Part shown: in pieces, positions 1-9,453 of the stretch
Layout: each line of letters opens with the position of its first letter
How positions within the stretch are numbered: position 1 is the stretch's first letter
Assembly: GCA_024743095.1 (NCBI GenBank)
Contig: JANSXF010000032.1
Location: 1-43,798 of the forward strand
Source of the DNA: Flavobacteriaceae bacterium
Lineage (GTDB): Bacteria; Bacteroidota; Bacteroidia; Flavobacteriales; Flavobacteriaceae
Length of the DNA stretch: 43,798 bases
Direction: 5' to 3'
The notes under the pieces: model-generated
Told to the model about the DNA's origin: nothing
The model's input: only the letters and a program-made list of their open reading frames with translations
Database searches by the model: none
Translations under genes and position numbers: made by a program

Positions 1-1
1 A

Positions 2-229
2 CTTTGCCAAGACCTTGATATTCCGGTAATCGAAAGACCCATTGCCGAAGATGAAATTCAACACATGGAGGAGGCCTTTTTTACCGGTACCACAACCCAG
101 GTGGCCGCTATCTCCCAGTTAGGGGACCATACTTTTTATAAAAACGGCCAAGCCGGAGAGCTCACCGAAAAGTTACAGATCGCTTTTTCGCAGCTCCGAA
201 ACCAAGATACCGCCAACCATACGCTATAA
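2..229 (+). CDS. Class IV aminotransferase, C-terminal part (D-amino-acid transaminase-like)
   Basis: Only the last 75 codons lie in the window; the frame is open from base 2 and ends with TAA at 227-229. The visible peptide contains EAFFTGTTTQVAAI, followed by a closing segment with a G-x-x-G-x-L-T/K-L-Q pattern. This is how PLP fold-type IV aminotransferases (DAAT, IlvE, ADC lyase) end, with the TGTT loop contacting the cofactor phosphate. The D-amino-acid transaminase branch is favoured over IlvE by the loop wording and by the next gene, a D-aminoacylase, which starts 14 bases downstream. No signal peptide can be judged because the N-terminus is missing. The enzyme would convert D-amino acids to 2-oxo acids in the cytoplasm. 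The family is clear; the D-specificity is inferred. Confidence 0.8.
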   Translation, partial: LCQDLDIPVIERPIAEDEIQHMEEAFFTGTTTQVAAISQLGDHTFYKNGQAGELTEKLQIAFSQLRNQDTANHTL

Positions 230-243
230 CCAACCCATATCTT

Positions 244-1833
244 ATGAAAACAACCAATCCTCCCAACTTTATAAAAGCACTCTTGGGCGTGTGCCTGTTA
301 TGGATGTTCTCCTGTAACGACCATAGCAATTATGATATTTTGATATTGAACGGAACTCTCTACGATGGCAAAGGTGGCGACCCCATTGTTGTTGATATCG
401 CCTTAAAGGATTCCATGATTGTGGCTTTGGGCGAATTTGACAATGCAAAGGCCGATAAAATCATAGATGCGGCAGGTTTGGCCGTCTCGCCAGGGTTTAT
501 CGATATGCATACCCACATCGAGCCCATTATGGAACTAAATTCATGCGAAAGTCATGTCCGTCAAGGGGTCACAACCTCCTTGGGCGGTCCGGATGGAAGC
601 TCTCCCTACCCATTGAAACCCTATCTGGACAGTCTACAACAAAAAGGTGTGGGAATGAACGTGGCTTATCTGGTTGGTCACAACACCATCAGGCGGAACA
701 TCATGGGACTTGAAAACAGGGCTCCCACCGAAGAAGAACTCAAAGCCATGGAGGCAGAAGTGGACAGTGCCATGAAAGAGGGTGCCTTTGGCATATCAAC
801 AGGACTGAAATATCTCCCCGGAGCATTTTCGCAAGTGAGCGAGGTCATTGACCTTTCCAAAGTGGCCTCGGGCCATGGCGGCATTTATACCTCCCATTTA
901 AGGGAAGAGGGACTTGGATTATTTGATGCGGTTGCCGAAGCCATTCAAATTTCCAAACAAGCGGACATTCCCGTTGTACTTACCCATCATAAGGCCATAG
1001 GAAAACCCATGTGGGGCCAAAGTGCCCGTACCTTGGCCATGGTCGATTCTGCCAGAGCAAAAGGTCTTGATATCAAAATGGACCAATATCCATATGCTGC
1101 CAGCTATACCGGTATTTCCATATTGATTCCCAGCTGGGCCAGGGCCGGTGGACAAAAGGCCTTTGAAAATCGCATTGCCGACCCTATCCTTAGGGACAGC
1201 ATAAAAAATGGCATCGTTTTCAATATCCTTAATGACCGTGGAGGGGCCGATTTGGACCGGGTACAGTTTGCCAAAGTGGAATGGCAGCCCGAACTGGAAG
1301 GCAAGACCCTAAAATATTGGTGCAAGCAAAACGATTTGGGACCTTCGGTAGAGAACGGCGCAGAAATGGTCATAAAAGCTCAATTGAACGGCGGGGCCTC
1401 CTGTGTTTTCCATGCCATGGCCGAGGAAGATGTGGAACGTATCATGAAACACCCTTTTACCATGATAGGTTCCGACGGGCGCTTGGTAGCCCCAGGAATG
1501 GGCCACCCGCACCCTAGATGGTACGGAACTTTCCCCAGGGTTCTTGGACGATATGTTCGCGAAAAAAACGTATTGGAACTTAGCGAGGCCATTCGAAAAA
1601 TGACCTATTTGCCCGCACAAAGCCTAAACCTACCGGATAGAGGACTTATAAAGGAAGGGATGAAGGCGGACATCACTATTTTTAATCCGGAAACCATAAT
1701 CGACAAAGCCACCTTTGAAAAGCCGCATCAATACAGTGAAGGCATCGAATTTGTGATTATAAATGGAGGAGTCGCCGTTGATAATGGAGAATTTAAAGAT
1801 ATCAAATCAGGAAAAGTATTAAGAAAACAATAG
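244..1833 (+). CDS. N-acyl-D-amino-acid deacylase (D-aminoacylase), exported lipoprotein
   Basis: This is a 529-residue amidohydrolase-superfamily enzyme that hydrolyses N-acyl-D-amino acids to a D-amino acid and a carboxylate. The N-terminus has a hydrophobic segment ending in a lipobox-like Phe-Ser-Cys (Cys24), so it is probably anchored in the periplasm. The HTH metal motif is at His89/His91 (GFIDMHTHIE). Cys101 in NSCESHVRQGVTT matches the unusual zinc-ligand cysteine of D-aminoacylases, and His218, His248/249 and Asp411 (IGSDGR) fit the remaining metal and catalytic residues. The length (about 480 plus leader) is normal. It sits 14 bases after a D-transaminase-like gene and 9 bases before an M20 peptidase, so it is part of one operon. 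A D-glutamate/aspartate deacylase or a dihydroorotase-like enzyme is possible, but the Cys101 context argues for the D-aminoacylase group. Confidence 0.87.
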   Translation: MKTTNPPNFIKALLGVCLLWMFSCNDHSNYDILILNGTLYDGKGGDPIVVDIALKDSMIVALGEFDNAKADKIIDAAGLAVSPGFIDMHTHIEPIMELNSCESHVRQGVTTSLGGPDGSSPYPLKPYLDSLQQKGVGMNVAYLVGHNTIRRNIMGLENRAPTEEELKAMEAEVDSAMKEGAFGISTGLKYLPGAFSQVSEVIDLSKVASGHGGIYTSHLREEGLGLFDAVAEAIQISKQADIPVVLTHHKAIGKPMWGQSARTLAMVDSARAKGLDIKMDQYPYAASYTGISILIPSWARAGGQKAFENRIADPILRDSIKNGIVFNILNDRGGADLDRVQFAKVEWQPELEGKTLKYWCKQNDLGPSVENGAEMVIKAQLNGGASCVFHAMAEEDVERIMKHPFTMIGSDGRLVAPGMGHPHPRWYGTFPRVLGRYVREKNVLELSEAIRKMTYLPAQSLNLPDRGLIKEGMKADITIFNPETIIDKATFEKPHQYSEGIEFVIINGGVAVDNGEFKDIKSGKVLRKQ

Positions 1834-1842
1834 ACCAACACC

Positions 1843-3147
1843 ATGAAAATGAAACATATTGCACTTAGCATTTTGATGATTTCAGGAATCTTTGCCCACA
1901 CCGTAAAGGCACAGGGAAGTACCGAAATCGATAAAAAGTACACCAAGGAAGTAGAACGCTTGATGAAGAAAAAGGAGGTAAAAGAAGCCTTTGCCCATAT
2001 AAAATCACAAATGGACCAGACCACTGAGGACCTGATTACGTTGACCGAAGTACCGGCCCCTCCCTTTATGGAAGATGAAAGAGGGAAGGTATTTGCCAAA
2101 ATGCTGGAGGAGGCCGGAGTGGACAGTCTATGGACGGATAAAGTTGGTAATGTTATCGGTTTGCGCCAAGGTACTTCTAAAGAAGCGGGCTATGTAGGCG
2201 TCGATGCCCACTTGGATGTCGTGTTTCCTAAAGGAACAGATGTCACCGTCAAAAAAGTGGGGGATACCTTAAAAGCTCCGGGGATTGGAGATGACACCCG
2301 TGGCCTTGCCATGTTGATCAGTATGCTCAAGGCGATCAACAAGGCCGGTATCAAAACCGAAAAAGACTTGTTGATCGTTGGGTCGGTGGGCGAAGAAGGC
2401 CTCGGAGACCTTCGTGGGATGAAATACATGTTCAATGAATCCGGATTGGAGATCGATTCATGGATTGCAATTGATGGCGGAAGTTTGGGCAGGATCAGCA
2501 ATGCTGGATTAGGCTCCAAACGGTACAAAGTGCTCATCAAAGGAAAAGGTGGTCATTCTTGGGGCGCCTTTGGACTGGCCAATCCACACCATGCTTTGGG
2601 TAAAGCCATCGATATATTTTCAAAAAATGCTTGGGAATATACCTCCGGCGATATTTCAAAAACAAGTTTTAATGTGGGAAGGATCGGAGGTGGAACTTCG
2701 GTCAACTCTATACCCTTTGAATCGTGGATGGAAGTGGATATGCGTGCCATAGACCCCAAAAACCTGAATGAGATAGAAACCATATTTAAAGAATCGGTGG
2801 CACAGGCCATAACGCAATACAATGCCAGCGGCGTCCGTGATCAGGTTACCTATGAGCTCATCAAAATTGGAGACAGGCCATCCGGTGAATTGCCCTCCTC
2901 CCTACCCTTGATTCAACGTACCATGGCGGCCACCAAACTCTTTGGTCAAACGCCACGTTTGGGACGCGGTTCAACCAACATCAATATTCCCGTTTCCAAA
3001 GGAATTCCAGCAGTTTGTATTGGTCGGGGCGGACAGGGCGGTGGAGCACATTCGCTTCACGAATGGTATTTAAACGATGAACAGAGCGATGAATCCATTC
3101 AATTGGCCCTATTGATCGCCTTATCGCAAGCGGGGTTAAGCAAATAG
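1843..3147 (+). CDS. Exported M20 family zinc metallopeptidase
   Basis: This 434-residue protein has a signal peptide (cleavage near AQG, residues 23-25). The M20 di-zinc site is readable in order: His123-x-Asp125 (VDAHLDVVF), the bridging Asp150/151 in GIGDDTRG, catalytic Glu184 and ligand Glu185 (SVGEEGLGD), Asp211 (IAIDGG) and the C-terminal His403 in HSLHEWY. A lid or dimerisation domain with GKGGHSWGAFG lies at about residues 230-340. Closest in style are PepT-like and carnosinase-like di- or tripeptidases. Because it lies inside a D-aminoacylase and D-aminopeptidase-like operon, it may remove residues from peptides containing D-amino acids, but the substrate is not readable from sequence. 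It is 9 bases from the gene before and 7 from the gene after. Confidence 0.88.
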   Translation: MKMKHIALSILMISGIFAHTVKAQGSTEIDKKYTKEVERLMKKKEVKEAFAHIKSQMDQTTEDLITLTEVPAPPFMEDERGKVFAKMLEEAGVDSLWTDKVGNVIGLRQGTSKEAGYVGVDAHLDVVFPKGTDVTVKKVGDTLKAPGIGDDTRGLAMLISMLKAINKAGIKTEKDLLIVGSVGEEGLGDLRGMKYMFNESGLEIDSWIAIDGGSLGRISNAGLGSKRYKVLIKGKGGHSWGAFGLANPHHALGKAIDIFSKNAWEYTSGDISKTSFNVGRIGGGTSVNSIPFESWMEVDMRAIDPKNLNEIETIFKESVAQAITQYNASGVRDQVTYELIKIGDRPSGELPSSLPLIQRTMAATKLFGQTPRLGRGSTNINIPVSKGIPAVCIGRGGQGGGAHSLHEWYLNDEQSDESIQLALLIALSQAGLSK

Positions 3148-3154
3148 AATAAGA

Positions 3155-4777
3155 ATGAAGCGGTTTACACGACTATTTTTAATTATTGGGCTGGTCCTCC
3201 ATAGTAAAGCAACTGCCCAACTCAGTGAAGAGCAATGGACCCATATTGATAGTTTGTTCTTGGAGTGGAACCGACCCGATCATCCTGGCGGTGCCATTGC
3301 CGTGATGCAAGGGGACGAAGTGGTGTTTTCCAAGGCCTACGGACTGGCCAGCATGGAATATTTGGTTCCAAACAGCACGGACACCAGGTTCAATGTCGCC
3401 TCGGTCTCCAAACAGTTCAGCGCATTGGGCATTGTAAAGTTGCATTTGGAAGGAAAACTGTCCCTAGATGACACCTTGGACAAATACATCGATGGACTTG
3501 CTCCCTTTGGAAGCAACATTACCATCAGGCATATGCTCCACCACACCAGTGGCCTACGAAGCCTTCATGCACTTTTTGGATTGGCCGGTTGGCGAAGCGA
3601 CGATACGCGGACCAATGCGGACTTGGACCGAATTATGCTCAAACAGACCGAACTCAATTTTGAGCCGGGTTCCCAATACATGTACTGCAACACAGGTTAT
3701 ATGTTTTTGGCCAATATCATCGAAAAAATTACAGATACCTCCTTTGTGGACTACATGGAGCAAGAGGTCTTTACTGCTCTGGGCATGAACGATACCTATG
3801 TGGAAGCTGACTACGACAGGATTGTCCCCAACAACGCAACTTCATATTACCAAACGTTGGAGGGTTTTAAAAGGGCCGTCGAATATTGGGGGTATGTGGG
3901 TTCAGGGAACATGCATACCACTACTGGCGACTTGCTCAATTACCTTAAGAACTATTACAATCCTGCACCGGGTTGGAAGGCGGCATTTGATTTGATGCAA
4001 ACCCTTGACCTGTTGAACGACGGAAGCTTTAACCCGTATGCATTCGGGGTCAACATTGATACGCTCTTTGGTAAAAAAAGAGTGGGCCATGGTGGCTCCA
4101 TTGGCGGTTTTAGGGCCAATATTGCCGTTTTTCCCAAAGAGAAGACAAGTATTGCCATCGCCACCAATTTTTCAAACTCTGGACCTGCCCAAAAATCTGA
4201 CCAGATTGCGGCTATTGTTTTTGATGAGCAACCTACAAACAAAAAGTTGAAGTTGGCCAAGGTCCCAAAAAACAAGATGAACGCTTATGTAGGGATGTAT
4301 TGGGACGACCAAACCTATTCCAAGCTGATGTTAAAGATTGAAGCCGACACACTTTACATGGGCAATAATCCCTTGGTGCCGATTCAAGAGGATGAATTTA
4401 CCCCTGTTGCTTCCAAAAACCATACAAGACTCAAGTTTGCAAAGGGAAAAATGACCTTATATCCCCCTAGCGGGAAACCAAAGGTTTTTTCAAAAATTGA
4501 AGAAGAAGTGTTGACAGACGAATTGGCCAAGGATTATATCGGTTCCTACTATAGTCCAGAAATAGAAACCACCTATACCATCACATGGGAAAAGGGCCAA
4601 CTCTATGCGAATCATATCCGGCACGGTAAAATTCCATTGCAGCAAAAGAAAAAGGACCTACTGGAAGGCAAATACCCGTTGTCCTTTTTAAAATTTAAAA
4701 GAGAAAACGATCTCGTTAAAGGAATTCAGATATCCAATGGCAGGGTTCGCAACCTTTGGTTTGCCAAAAACAACTAA
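3155..4777 (+). CDS. Exported S12 serine hydrolase with two C-terminal barrel domains (D-aminopeptidase-like)
   Basis: This is a 540-residue penicillin-recognising serine hydrolase with a signal peptide (ATAQ, about residues 19-22). The catalytic triad motifs are Ser83-x-x-Lys86 (SVSK), Tyr177-Cys-Asn179 (the YxN loop) and His312-Gly-Gly (the KTG equivalent). After the catalytic domain (about 25-365) come two similar segments, each opening with a YxGxY motif (AYVGMYW near residue 376 and DYIGSYY near 459), typical of small lipocalin-like beta-barrels. This three-domain plan and the length match D-stereospecific aminopeptidase (Ochrobactrum DAP, family S12). The neighbouring D-aminoacylase and D-transaminase-like genes support that reading. 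An esterase or beta-lactamase-related carboxypeptidase cannot be excluded. Spacing is 7 bases from the M20 gene and 13 bases to the next S12 gene. Confidence 0.85.
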   Translation: MKRFTRLFLIIGLVLHSKATAQLSEEQWTHIDSLFLEWNRPDHPGGAIAVMQGDEVVFSKAYGLASMEYLVPNSTDTRFNVASVSKQFSALGIVKLHLEGKLSLDDTLDKYIDGLAPFGSNITIRHMLHHTSGLRSLHALFGLAGWRSDDTRTNADLDRIMLKQTELNFEPGSQYMYCNTGYMFLANIIEKITDTSFVDYMEQEVFTALGMNDTYVEADYDRIVPNNATSYYQTLEGFKRAVEYWGYVGSGNMHTTTGDLLNYLKNYYNPAPGWKAAFDLMQTLDLLNDGSFNPYAFGVNIDTLFGKKRVGHGGSIGGFRANIAVFPKEKTSIAIATNFSNSGPAQKSDQIAAIVFDEQPTNKKLKLAKVPKNKMNAYVGMYWDDQTYSKLMLKIEADTLYMGNNPLVPIQEDEFTPVASKNHTRLKFAKGKMTLYPPSGKPKVFSKIEEEVLTDELAKDYIGSYYSPEIETTYTITWEKGQLYANHIRHGKIPLQQKKKDLLEGKYPLSFLKFKRENDLVKGIQISNGRVRNLWFAKNN

Positions 4778-4790
4778 AAAATACATCGAT

Positions 4791-5849
4791 ATGAGGTACA
4801 CTTTCCTTCTTGTATTGCTCTGGTCCATAAACTTGGCGGCGCAAACCTTTCCCGATAGCGTGTGGCATTCCGCCAACAAGGAAGAAGCCCGTCCGTGGCA
4901 GAACGATAAAACCCGAGCATTCAGAAATTACCTGATTGATAGTACAAAGATTACAGGCCTTATGATTGTGCACAAGGGCAAGGTCGTTTTTGATTTTGGC
5001 GACCTTGGGGAACTGAGCTATATTGCCTCCTGTAGAAAAAGTGTACTTTCCATGCTCTATGGTCGATATGTGGAGGATGGCACGATCGATCTGAGCAAAT
5101 CCATAAAGCAATTGGGCATTGATGATGTTGAGGGCATTCTTCCCATTGAGGAAAAAGCCACCATAAAGGATATCATATCGGCCCGGTCGGGGGTTTACCA
5201 TCCCGAAGGCTATGCCGGGGGCATGCAGGAATATGCTCCTGAACGGGGCTCAGTGGAACCGGGAAGCCATTGGTTGTACAGCAACTGGGATTTTAATGTG
5301 GCAGGTTACATTTTTGAGCAGGAAACCGGTAAAAACATCTACGACGAGGTGGAGCGGCAATTGGCCAATCCATTGCATATGCAGGATTGGGACCGTTCGC
5401 TCCAGCACAAACAAGGGAACACCAACATTTCCAAATATTTGGCCTACCCCATGTGGTTTTCAACCAGGGATATGGCACGTTTGGGCCTTTTGATGCTCAA
5501 TAAGGGCAAATGGAAAGATCAGCAGGTATTGAGTGAATCTTGGGTAGAGGAAATGCTCAAAACAAGAACCACGCATGAAGAATTAAATAGGAATGTTCCG
5601 GTATTCGAAGGAAGCGGAGTGCATTACGGCTATGGCTACATGTGGTGGTTATGGCAAAATGTGGACGACAAACGATTTGAAGGTGCGTATTCGGCCAAAG
5701 GGGCCATGGGACAGAACATTACCGTTTATCCTGCTATCGAAACGGTCTTGGTCTTTAAAACAAAAGCGGCATATCGAAGAGCCAACCCTTCTCAAGTAAG
5801 GATTGATGTTGCCAAAAAGGCAGCCGAAATTTTCGACATGCAGCCTTAG
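4791..5849 (+). CDS. Exported S12 serine hydrolase, beta-lactamase class C fold
   Basis: The 352-residue form starting at ATG 4791 is preferred because it begins directly with a signal peptide (MRYTFLLVLLWSINLAAQ). An upstream in-frame ATG at 4737 would overlap the previous gene and add 18 non-leader residues. Motifs: Ser80-Cys-Arg-Lys83 (SxxK), Tyr163-Ser-Asn165 (YxN) and a late AKGAMGQ segment in the position of the KTG box. It lacks the C-terminal barrels of its upstream neighbour and resembles the NylB (6-aminohexanoate-dimer hydrolase)/EstB branch. It is the last gene of the five-gene operon and meets the convergent FG-GAP gene after 28 bases. That gap contains only a weak hairpin (CTATT-TT-AATAG, 5851-5862). 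Substrate unknown; a D-amino-acid peptide or amide is the contextual guess. Confidence 0.83.
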   Translation: MRYTFLLVLLWSINLAAQTFPDSVWHSANKEEARPWQNDKTRAFRNYLIDSTKITGLMIVHKGKVVFDFGDLGELSYIASCRKSVLSMLYGRYVEDGTIDLSKSIKQLGIDDVEGILPIEEKATIKDIISARSGVYHPEGYAGGMQEYAPERGSVEPGSHWLYSNWDFNVAGYIFEQETGKNIYDEVERQLANPLHMQDWDRSLQHKQGNTNISKYLAYPMWFSTRDMARLGLLMLNKGKWKDQQVLSESWVEEMLKTRTTHEELNRNVPVFEGSGVHYGYGYMWWLWQNVDDKRFEGAYSAKGAMGQNITVYPAIETVLVFKTKAAYRRANPSQVRIDVAKKAAEIFDMQP

Positions 5850-5877
5850 TCTATTTTAATAGAAAGCAGGAATTAAC

Positions 5878-8800
5878 CTATTCTGCCTTGGTGAACACTA
5901 AAGCCTTGCCCCGATTTTGTGTTACTATTATGTAAGGGTGTCCCCCTCCTGCCCTTTCCACTTGTACCATATCCTTGGCATCCCCAGTAACCTTAAATCC
6001 ACTTTCCTGGGCATTCTTAAATTCAAAACCTCCTTTATTATCACCCAACAATACCCCACCATTAAAGGCATCATACCTTCCCACAAAGGCTTCATTGCCA
6101 AAATCGTTACCGATCATTAATATGTCGGTTGCGGTATTACCTGTATCGGTTGTTATCATACATTTAATCGGGGCCGACTGCGTTTCCCAAGGCAGTTTGC
6201 CCATTTTGAACTGTCCGTTTCCATCATTCTCAAAATACGTGGTCCGGTCGTGGTTTGCCATCAGTTCGTCCACCCCTTCAAGTTGTTCCGGTGTAAACAG
6301 TTCATCCTTGGTGGTTTTGGCGTAATCCCTGAAATAATCAAACTTTTTTCTGAACATGGGACTTTGCCCTATTAGGTCTCCCCAAAAATTAACGGGATAG
6401 GGATTGTAAAGAGTATCACCAAAATTGCCCTTAAAGTAAGCGAACATTACAGGGTCAATGGCTCCATTGTTATCAAAATCCTTGGCCAACATGGTAACGG
6501 GCCTATCCTGTGATGGTTGGTACAAATTATTTTTTCCCAAGTTTCCCGCAATCAAATCCATATCGCCATCACCATCAAAATCTTGGACAAGCACACATTC
6601 CCACCATCCGGAGAACTGTTGCATTCCATTCTGGTCCATGCGCTCAAAGGTATCTTTCTTGTTTAGAAAAACGGTCACGGGCATAAACTCTCCCACCAAG
6701 ATCAGATCTTTTAGATTGTCGTTGTTCAAATCCGCCCATTTGGCATCGGTGATCATTCCAGGTTTCCTAAGTTCACTACTGTAGGTATCGGTAACATCGA
6801 CCAATACCCCATTTTCATTTTTCAACAAATAACAATCATCCGGCTTTGGATATTGGGAAAAAGGGGTACGTCCGCCAACAAATAGGTCTACGTAACCATC
6901 ACCATCAAAATCCGCTGCTTCCACAACTGAACCACTTGAATTTATTTTCGGCAATTTGTCGGTTGATATCTTGAACTTGCCATTTCCCTGATTGATCATA
7001 AGGTAATCTTGATAGTACGGTGAGTCCAGATCAAACTCATTACTGCCCGCTACCATATAAATATCAAGGTCCCCATCATTGTCCAAATCAAAAAGGGAAA
7101 TACTTGTTTCCTCTCTTTTTTTGTTTTCCTTATCATCGAACAGAGCGGTACCTTCAAAGGTTCCGTTTGCATTTTGAATAAAGATCATTGGTGAATGTCC
7201 AGATGAACTTCCGACAATGAAATCCTCAAAACCATCACCATCTATATCGCCCTTTGCCAAACTTGGCCCATTTTGGGTCAGTTTGTGGGGAAGGGTGGGC
7301 TGTACATAAAAATCTGCCTTGTCCATTTCCTGATGTACATAGTTGACCCCTATCCGGTCAGAAACTTCCTGATATAAAGGCTTGGTTTGTTTTGGGGCCA
7401 ATGGAAATGCCAGTTCCCGTTGGTTTGTGGCTTTGGCCTCACTATGGTCAATGGTCAACTTTTGATTGACCTGTACATCTTCAATACGTTGAAAACTTCC
7501 ATCCGGCCACAAAATTTCAAGCGATGCTATCGTTTTTTGCGGTCCCAGGCCAAAGTGTGCCATACTCTCTACGGTGGACAAGTACCCCCTATTCAATTGA
7601 TGCTCATAATATTGGAAGGTTCCATCGGTAAATCGGACGGCCACTTTTGTTCCAAGTCCAGCGATATTGGATTTTGGCCCTTTTAGGTTTAGTTGCAGGT
7701 AATTATTGGTTCCTGTTTGCTTGTTTTCCAAATTATTTTTGAAAAGAAACGCTTCATCATTAATGTTGCTCACTACGTAGTCCAGATCTCCATCGCCATC
7801 CAAATCGGCAAACGCCGCCCCATTTGAAAACGATGGTATGTTTAAGCCCCATTCCTTGCCTACGTCCTTAAATTGTCCTTCACCTTCATTGCGGTAAGCG
7901 TAGTTTGGTATTTTTACCACGGGGATGGAATCCAATATTTGGGCAGTGCTCAGATATTTTTGAACATTGAAATTGAACTCTCCAAAATCAAGGTCGGTTA
8001 TGTCCCTGGGAAAGCCATTGGTAATCAATAAGTCTTTACGACCATCGTTATCGGCATCTACAAAAAGTGGCGACCAGCTCCAATCCGTTTTGGCAACGCC
8101 CGCCATAAGACCTATTTCGCTGTATGGCATATTGGGCCCCTGCCCCATTTGAAGCATGTTGCGCATATACTGATAGTCGTAACCATATTTTTCGTTCATG
8201 TAATAGTCGTTGTACTTTGTAGCCTTGACCGTGGTTTTTAATCTGTAATTTGTTTCCCCGAGCATATCCAGGGTGAGAATATCCAAATAACCATCGTTGT
8301 TAAAGTCGGCAACATCGGAACCCATGGAAAATTTGCTTTGGTGCTTTACATATTCTCCTATTTTATCTGTAAATGTTCCATCTCCATTGTTTATATAGAG
8401 GATATCGTTGCTCAGATAATCATTGCTCACGTAAATATCGGGCCATCCATCATAATTTAGGTCGGAAATGGCCACACCAAGTCCATAGCCTTCGATGGTA
8501 ATACCTGCCTCCAAGGTTACATCGGTAAAGGTATTGTCGCCATTATTACGATATAGACGGTCGTTGCTCAAAGATGAACCATCCGTTATTTTTTCCCGGT
8601 AGTTTGCTGGCAAAACATGGATATCCACATTGTTAAGTACATAGAGGTCCAAAAGGCCGTCTTTGTTGTAATCAATAAAAGCGGCGTTCATACTATTGCC
8701 AGGGTCCGCTATGCCATATTCTTTGGCCATTTCTTTGAAAACGGGGGTGCCGTCATCACCTATGCCCTGGTTTACATATAATATATTGGCCTTTTCTTCC

Positions 8801-9213
8801 GGGCTGTCGTACATGGCGGCACAGACATAGATATCGAGAAGTGAATCATTATTGATATCGATTACAGCGGCACCGGTCTTCCATTTGTCCAATGCCTCGA
8901 CACCAGAGGCCTTGGTTACATCTTTAAACTTGAAATTCCCTTGGTTAAGGTATAGCTTGTTGGCGACTTGATTTCCCGTAAAAAAAAGGTCGGGCATACC
9001 ATCATTATTAAAATCACCAATGGCCACACCACCGCCATTGAAGATATACTCACTGGTGAGAATGTTAAAACTATCGGTTTCGACTATTTTGTTGTTGAAC
9101 GCTACGCCGGAGTGATTTGAAGAAACCTTGGAAAACAAAGTGTCCCCTTTTTTCTTGGAACAAGAAAAGGTGATCAATGATAATAGTACTATTAAAATAC
9201 AACTTTTAGTCAC
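5878..9213 (-). CDS. FG-GAP/VCBS repeat lipoprotein with ASPIC/UnbV domain (CRTAC1 family)
   Basis: This 1111-residue lipoprotein (lipobox near Cys18 in LITFSCSKK) is built of repeated calcium-binding-like blades such as DFNNDGMPDLFFTG, DYNKDGLLDLY and DLDGDGDLDY, characteristic of FG-GAP/VCBS beta-propellers. An ASPIC/UnbV module sits at about residues 520-600 (LGPQKTIASLEILWPDG), separating two propeller halves. The start codon is GTG (complement of 9211-9213); no ATG fits the signal peptide. Proteins of this kind often follow SusC/SusD pairs in Bacteroidota and are presumed to be surface glycan-binding or scaffold components. It lies downstream of susD but is separated by 287 bases and a terminator-like hairpin, so its expression may be uncoupled or reduced. 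No catalytic residues are recognisable. Confidence 0.88.
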   Translation of the reverse strand: MTKSCILIVLLSLITFSCSKKKGDTLFSKVSSNHSGVAFNNKIVETDSFNILTSEYIFNGGGVAIGDFNNDGMPDLFFTGNQVANKLYLNQGNFKFKDVTKASGVEALDKWKTGAAVIDINNDSLLDIYVCAAMYDSPEEKANILYVNQGIGDDGTPVFKEMAKEYGIADPGNSMNAAFIDYNKDGLLDLYVLNNVDIHVLPANYREKITDGSSLSNDRLYRNNGDNTFTDVTLEAGITIEGYGLGVAISDLNYDGWPDIYVSNDYLSNDILYINNGDGTFTDKIGEYVKHQSKFSMGSDVADFNNDGYLDILTLDMLGETNYRLKTTVKATKYNDYYMNEKYGYDYQYMRNMLQMGQGPNMPYSEIGLMAGVAKTDWSWSPLFVDADNDGRKDLLITNGFPRDITDLDFGEFNFNVQKYLSTAQILDSIPVVKIPNYAYRNEGEGQFKDVGKEWGLNIPSFSNGAAFADLDGDGDLDYVVSNINDEAFLFKNNLENKQTGTNNYLQLNLKGPKSNIAGLGTKVAVRFTDGTFQYYEHQLNRGYLSTVESMAHFGLGPQKTIASLEILWPDGSFQRIEDVQVNQKLTIDHSEAKATNQRELAFPLAPKQTKPLYQEVSDRIGVNYVHQEMDKADFYVQPTLPHKLTQNGPSLAKGDIDGDGFEDFIVGSSSGHSPMIFIQNANGTFEGTALFDDKENKKREETSISLFDLDNDGDLDIYMVAGSNEFDLDSPYYQDYLMINQGNGKFKISTDKLPKINSSGSVVEAADFDGDGYVDLFVGGRTPFSQYPKPDDCYLLKNENGVLVDVTDTYSSELRKPGMITDAKWADLNNDNLKDLILVGEFMPVTVFLNKKDTFERMDQNGMQQFSGWWECVLVQDFDGDGDMDLIAGNLGKNNLYQPSQDRPVTMLAKDFDNNGAIDPVMFAYFKGNFGDTLYNPYPVNFWGDLIGQSPMFRKKFDYFRDYAKTTKDELFTPEQLEGVDELMANHDRTTYFENDGNGQFKMGKLPWETQSAPIKCMITTDTGNTATDILMIGNDFGNEAFVGRYDAFNGGVLLGDNKGGFEFKNAQESGFKVTGDAKDMVQVERAGGGHPYIIVTQNRGKALVFTKAE

Positions 9214-9419
9214 TGTGCTGAAGTTTTACGGTTAACCAAAATTTTGATGAAGTGTCAACGATTTTAAAGTGGTTTTCCCCTTTTAAATAAGAAGGAGTGT
9301 GTCTTTGTTGATAGAACTACCCAATTACTAAAAATACAAATTCGGTTGTTCCATGTTGTCCATCAAGGATTAATATTGGTTAAAAACGATTAATTTTCAA
9401 TTAATAGGGTTTGTTCCCA

Positions 9420-9453
9420 ATTAAAATAGGTTGCCAATAAATTGACAACCTAT
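9420..9453 (-). terminator. Terminator-like hairpin after susD
   Basis: On the minus strand, ATAGGTTG pairs with CAACCTAT (9446-9453 with 9426-9433), and an inner CAAT/ATTG pair extends the stem with one mismatch. It is followed by TTTTAATT. It stands about 47 bases beyond the susD stop. It could end or attenuate the susC-susD transcript before the FG-GAP gene. Nothing else was recognised in the 9214-9500 gap. Confidence 0.6.

Noticed and set aside
4737..4790. N-terminal extension of the second S12 gene
   Set aside because: It overlaps the previous gene and places 18 non-hydrophobic residues before a standard leader that begins at ATG 4791.
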